Shown here: in pieces, positions 62,957-64,000 of the stretch
Numbering within the stretch: position 1 is the first letter of the stretch
Layout of the letters: every line of letters begins with the position of its first letter
From: Pikeienuella piscinae
GTDB lineage: Bacteria > Pseudomonadota > Alphaproteobacteria > Rhodobacterales > Rhodobacteraceae
Reading direction: 5' to 3'
NCBI RefSeq assembly: GCF_011044155.1
Contig: NZ_CP049056.1
Location: 2,666,001 to 2,730,000 of the forward strand
Length of the DNA stretch: 64,000 nucleotides
Made by a program: the position numbers and the translations under genes
Notes under the pieces: model-generated
Databases searched by the model: none
Told to the model about the DNA's origin: nothing
What the model saw: only the letters and a program-made list of their open reading frames with translations

Positions 62957-63752
62957 TTGCTTTACCTTTCCGTCTGATGAACTCGGCCGCCAGAAACTGG
63001 TAGGCTTGGCTGCCAGCGCAGACCTGATCATAGATTAGAGCCGGGACGCCATGCGACGGCGCTTCCGATAGTCGGACATTTCTGGGAATGACCGTCTCAT
63101 AGACCAAGGCGCCGAGGGCTTCGCGGACGTCGGCCTCGACTTGTGACGAGAGATTGTTGCGTCGATCATACATTGTCAGAACGATGCCCTCGACGGCGAG
63201 ACGGGGATTAAGGTTTCGCCGAACTCTTTCGATGGTATTGAGCAGTTGTGAAAGTCCTTCCAGCGCAAAGAACTCGCATTGCAACGGCACGAGCACGGCG
63301 TGTGCGGCGGCCATCGCATTGACGGTCAGAAGATTTAACGATGGTGGACAGTCGATCAGGATTTCGTCGTAACCATTGGCCAGAGAGGCGGTCTCCGATG
63401 GAAAAATCGCGTTCCTGAGCCGTTGAGATCGGTTCGGGCGGCCCGCCAGATCGACATCGACACCACTCAGATCGACGATCGATGGCGCGAGGCTGAAATT
63501 GGGTATCGCGGTCGGTCGCGTGACGCTCTCAAGGCTCACGTCTCCGAGCATCAATTCATACGTGCTTGGCTTTCGCTGGCTTGCCTCGAATCCGAGGCCG
63601 GTACTGGCGTTACCTTGTGGGTCAAGGTCGATAAGCAGCGTACGTCGGCCGGTCGCAGCAAGGGCGGTCGCCAGATTGATCGCAGTTGTGGTTTTTCCGA
63701 CGCCACCCTTCTGGTTTGCGATTGCGACGATATGTGGAGCTTTATCGGTCAT
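62949..63752 (-). CDS. parA: Chromosome partitioning ATPase ParA
   Basis: A 267-residue deviant Walker ATPase that moves ParB-parS complexes. The signature NQKGGVGKTTTAINLATAL is at about residues 13-31, ILIDCPPSLNLLTVNAM carries the switch II Asp, and LIDLDPQGNASTGLG the A' motif. Start at ATG 63752, overlapping the rsmG stop (ATGA). This rsmG-parA-parB order is the usual origin-proximal cluster. Confidence 0.96.
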   Translation of the reverse strand: MTDKAPHIVAIANQKGGVGKTTTAINLATALAATGRRTLLIDLDPQGNASTGLGFEASQRKPSTYELMLGDVSLESVTRPTAIPNFSLAPSIVDLSGVDVDLAGRPNRSQRLRNAIFPSETASLANGYDEILIDCPPSLNLLTVNAMAAAHAVLVPLQCEFFALEGLSQLLNTIERVRRNLNPRLAVEGIVLTMYDRRNNLSSQVEADVREALGALVYETVIPRNVRLSEAPSHGVPALIYDQVCAGSQAYQFLAAEFIRRKGKASV

Positions 63753-64000
63753 TGCGGTCCGATCAGTCGCGACAGATCGCCAAGGCGCAATATCACACCC
63801 TCTTTTTCATTTTGGCTCTCTATCTCTTTGACTTTCATATTCCAGGCTCGCGACGCGGCTGCAATTTCAGTTGCTCGGTTTCTTCCCTTTGGAAACAGAC
63901 AGATCGTCTTACTAGTGATGAATGGCTCGGCATAATCCAGCAGTTTCGGGAGCGGAGAGAGGGCTCTGGCTGAAACAACATCGAAGGGACGCGGCTCGAT
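63749..64000 (-). CDS. rsmG: 16S rRNA (guanine-527 N7) methyltransferase RsmG, 3' part (partial)
   Basis: The last 83 codons of RsmG/GidB run from the window edge to TGA 63751-63749. FDVVSARALSPLPKLLDYAE is the conserved end of the SAM domain, followed by FLFPKGR-like ICLFPKGRN and the C-terminal strand GVILRLGDL. The start lies outside the window. The stop overlaps the parA start. Confidence 0.9.
   Translation of the reverse strand: MEPRPFDVVSARALSPLPKLLDYAEPFITSKTICLFPKGRNRATEIAAASRAWNMKVKEIESQNEKEGVILRLGDLSRLIGPQ

Overview
The window is a GC-rich chromosomal segment of an alphaproteobacterium, most likely a marine-type Rhodobacterales/Paracoccaceae relative. Evidence for this is the gene order ctaC-ctaB-coxF-ctaG-ctaE-SURF1, a four-subunit sarcosine oxidase locus under a GlxA-type regulator, a VPLPA-type C-terminal sorting signal, the rnhB-ccrM pair of a GANTC-methylating cell-cycle lineage, and the block DUF3576-leuS-lptE-holA facing parB-parA-rsmG. 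Nothing looks like a prophage, IS element, CRISPR array or integrative element, and I saw no tRNA or rRNA gene.

Layout. 1-10 kb: Crp-family regulator, TldD protease, aa3 oxidase subunits II and III with their assembly factors, then small housekeeping genes (GNAT, class II aldolase, YbjN, YgfZ, YghU-type GST). 10-16 kb: SDR protein, TPR protein and a 1067-residue reductive-dehalogenase-like protein fused to its own flavin/[2Fe-2S] reductase. This last protein is the most unusual gene here. 15-22 kb: GlxA/AraC regulator divergent from the sarcosine oxidase genes, whose soxB is separated from soxDAG by an inverted gene for a C-terminally anchored exported protein. 22-30 kb: FAD amine/amino-acid oxidoreductase with a polar amino acid ABC transporter carrying two tandem binding proteins, then a second, divergently organised amino acid ABC transporter. 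30-35 kb: AlkX/YcaQ-like glycosylase, rhodanese, an unknown membrane-anchored protein, and a glutamine-synthetase-family gene overlapping an agmatinase-family gene. 35-46 kb: FtsK, aminotransferase, amidase, UbiH-type monooxygenase, glyoxalase-superfamily protein, DsbA-like protein, DciA-like protein, MutY, CcrM and RNase HII. 46-54 kb: LutABC lactate oxidation, LolA, exonuclease III, an OmpR-type response regulator, GTP cyclohydrolase II, a YkuD-fold protein and YggS. 54-57 kb: two tandem near-identical porins. 57-64 kb: an origin-proximal type block ending inside rsmG at the window edge.

How the genes work together. The cta cluster builds the CuA and heme centres of cytochrome c oxidase; subunit I is not in the window. 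Sarcosine oxidase, the FAD oxidoreductase, the ABC transporters, agmatinase and the glutamine-synthetase homologue point to uptake and oxidation of methylated amines and basic nitrogen compounds. The reductive-dehalogenase-like protein would draw electrons from NAD(P)H through its own C-terminal reductase. CcrM, FtsK, ParAB and DciA are replication and cell-cycle functions. Start codons were chosen from ribosome-binding sites, overlaps and family alignment from memory; no database search was possible.
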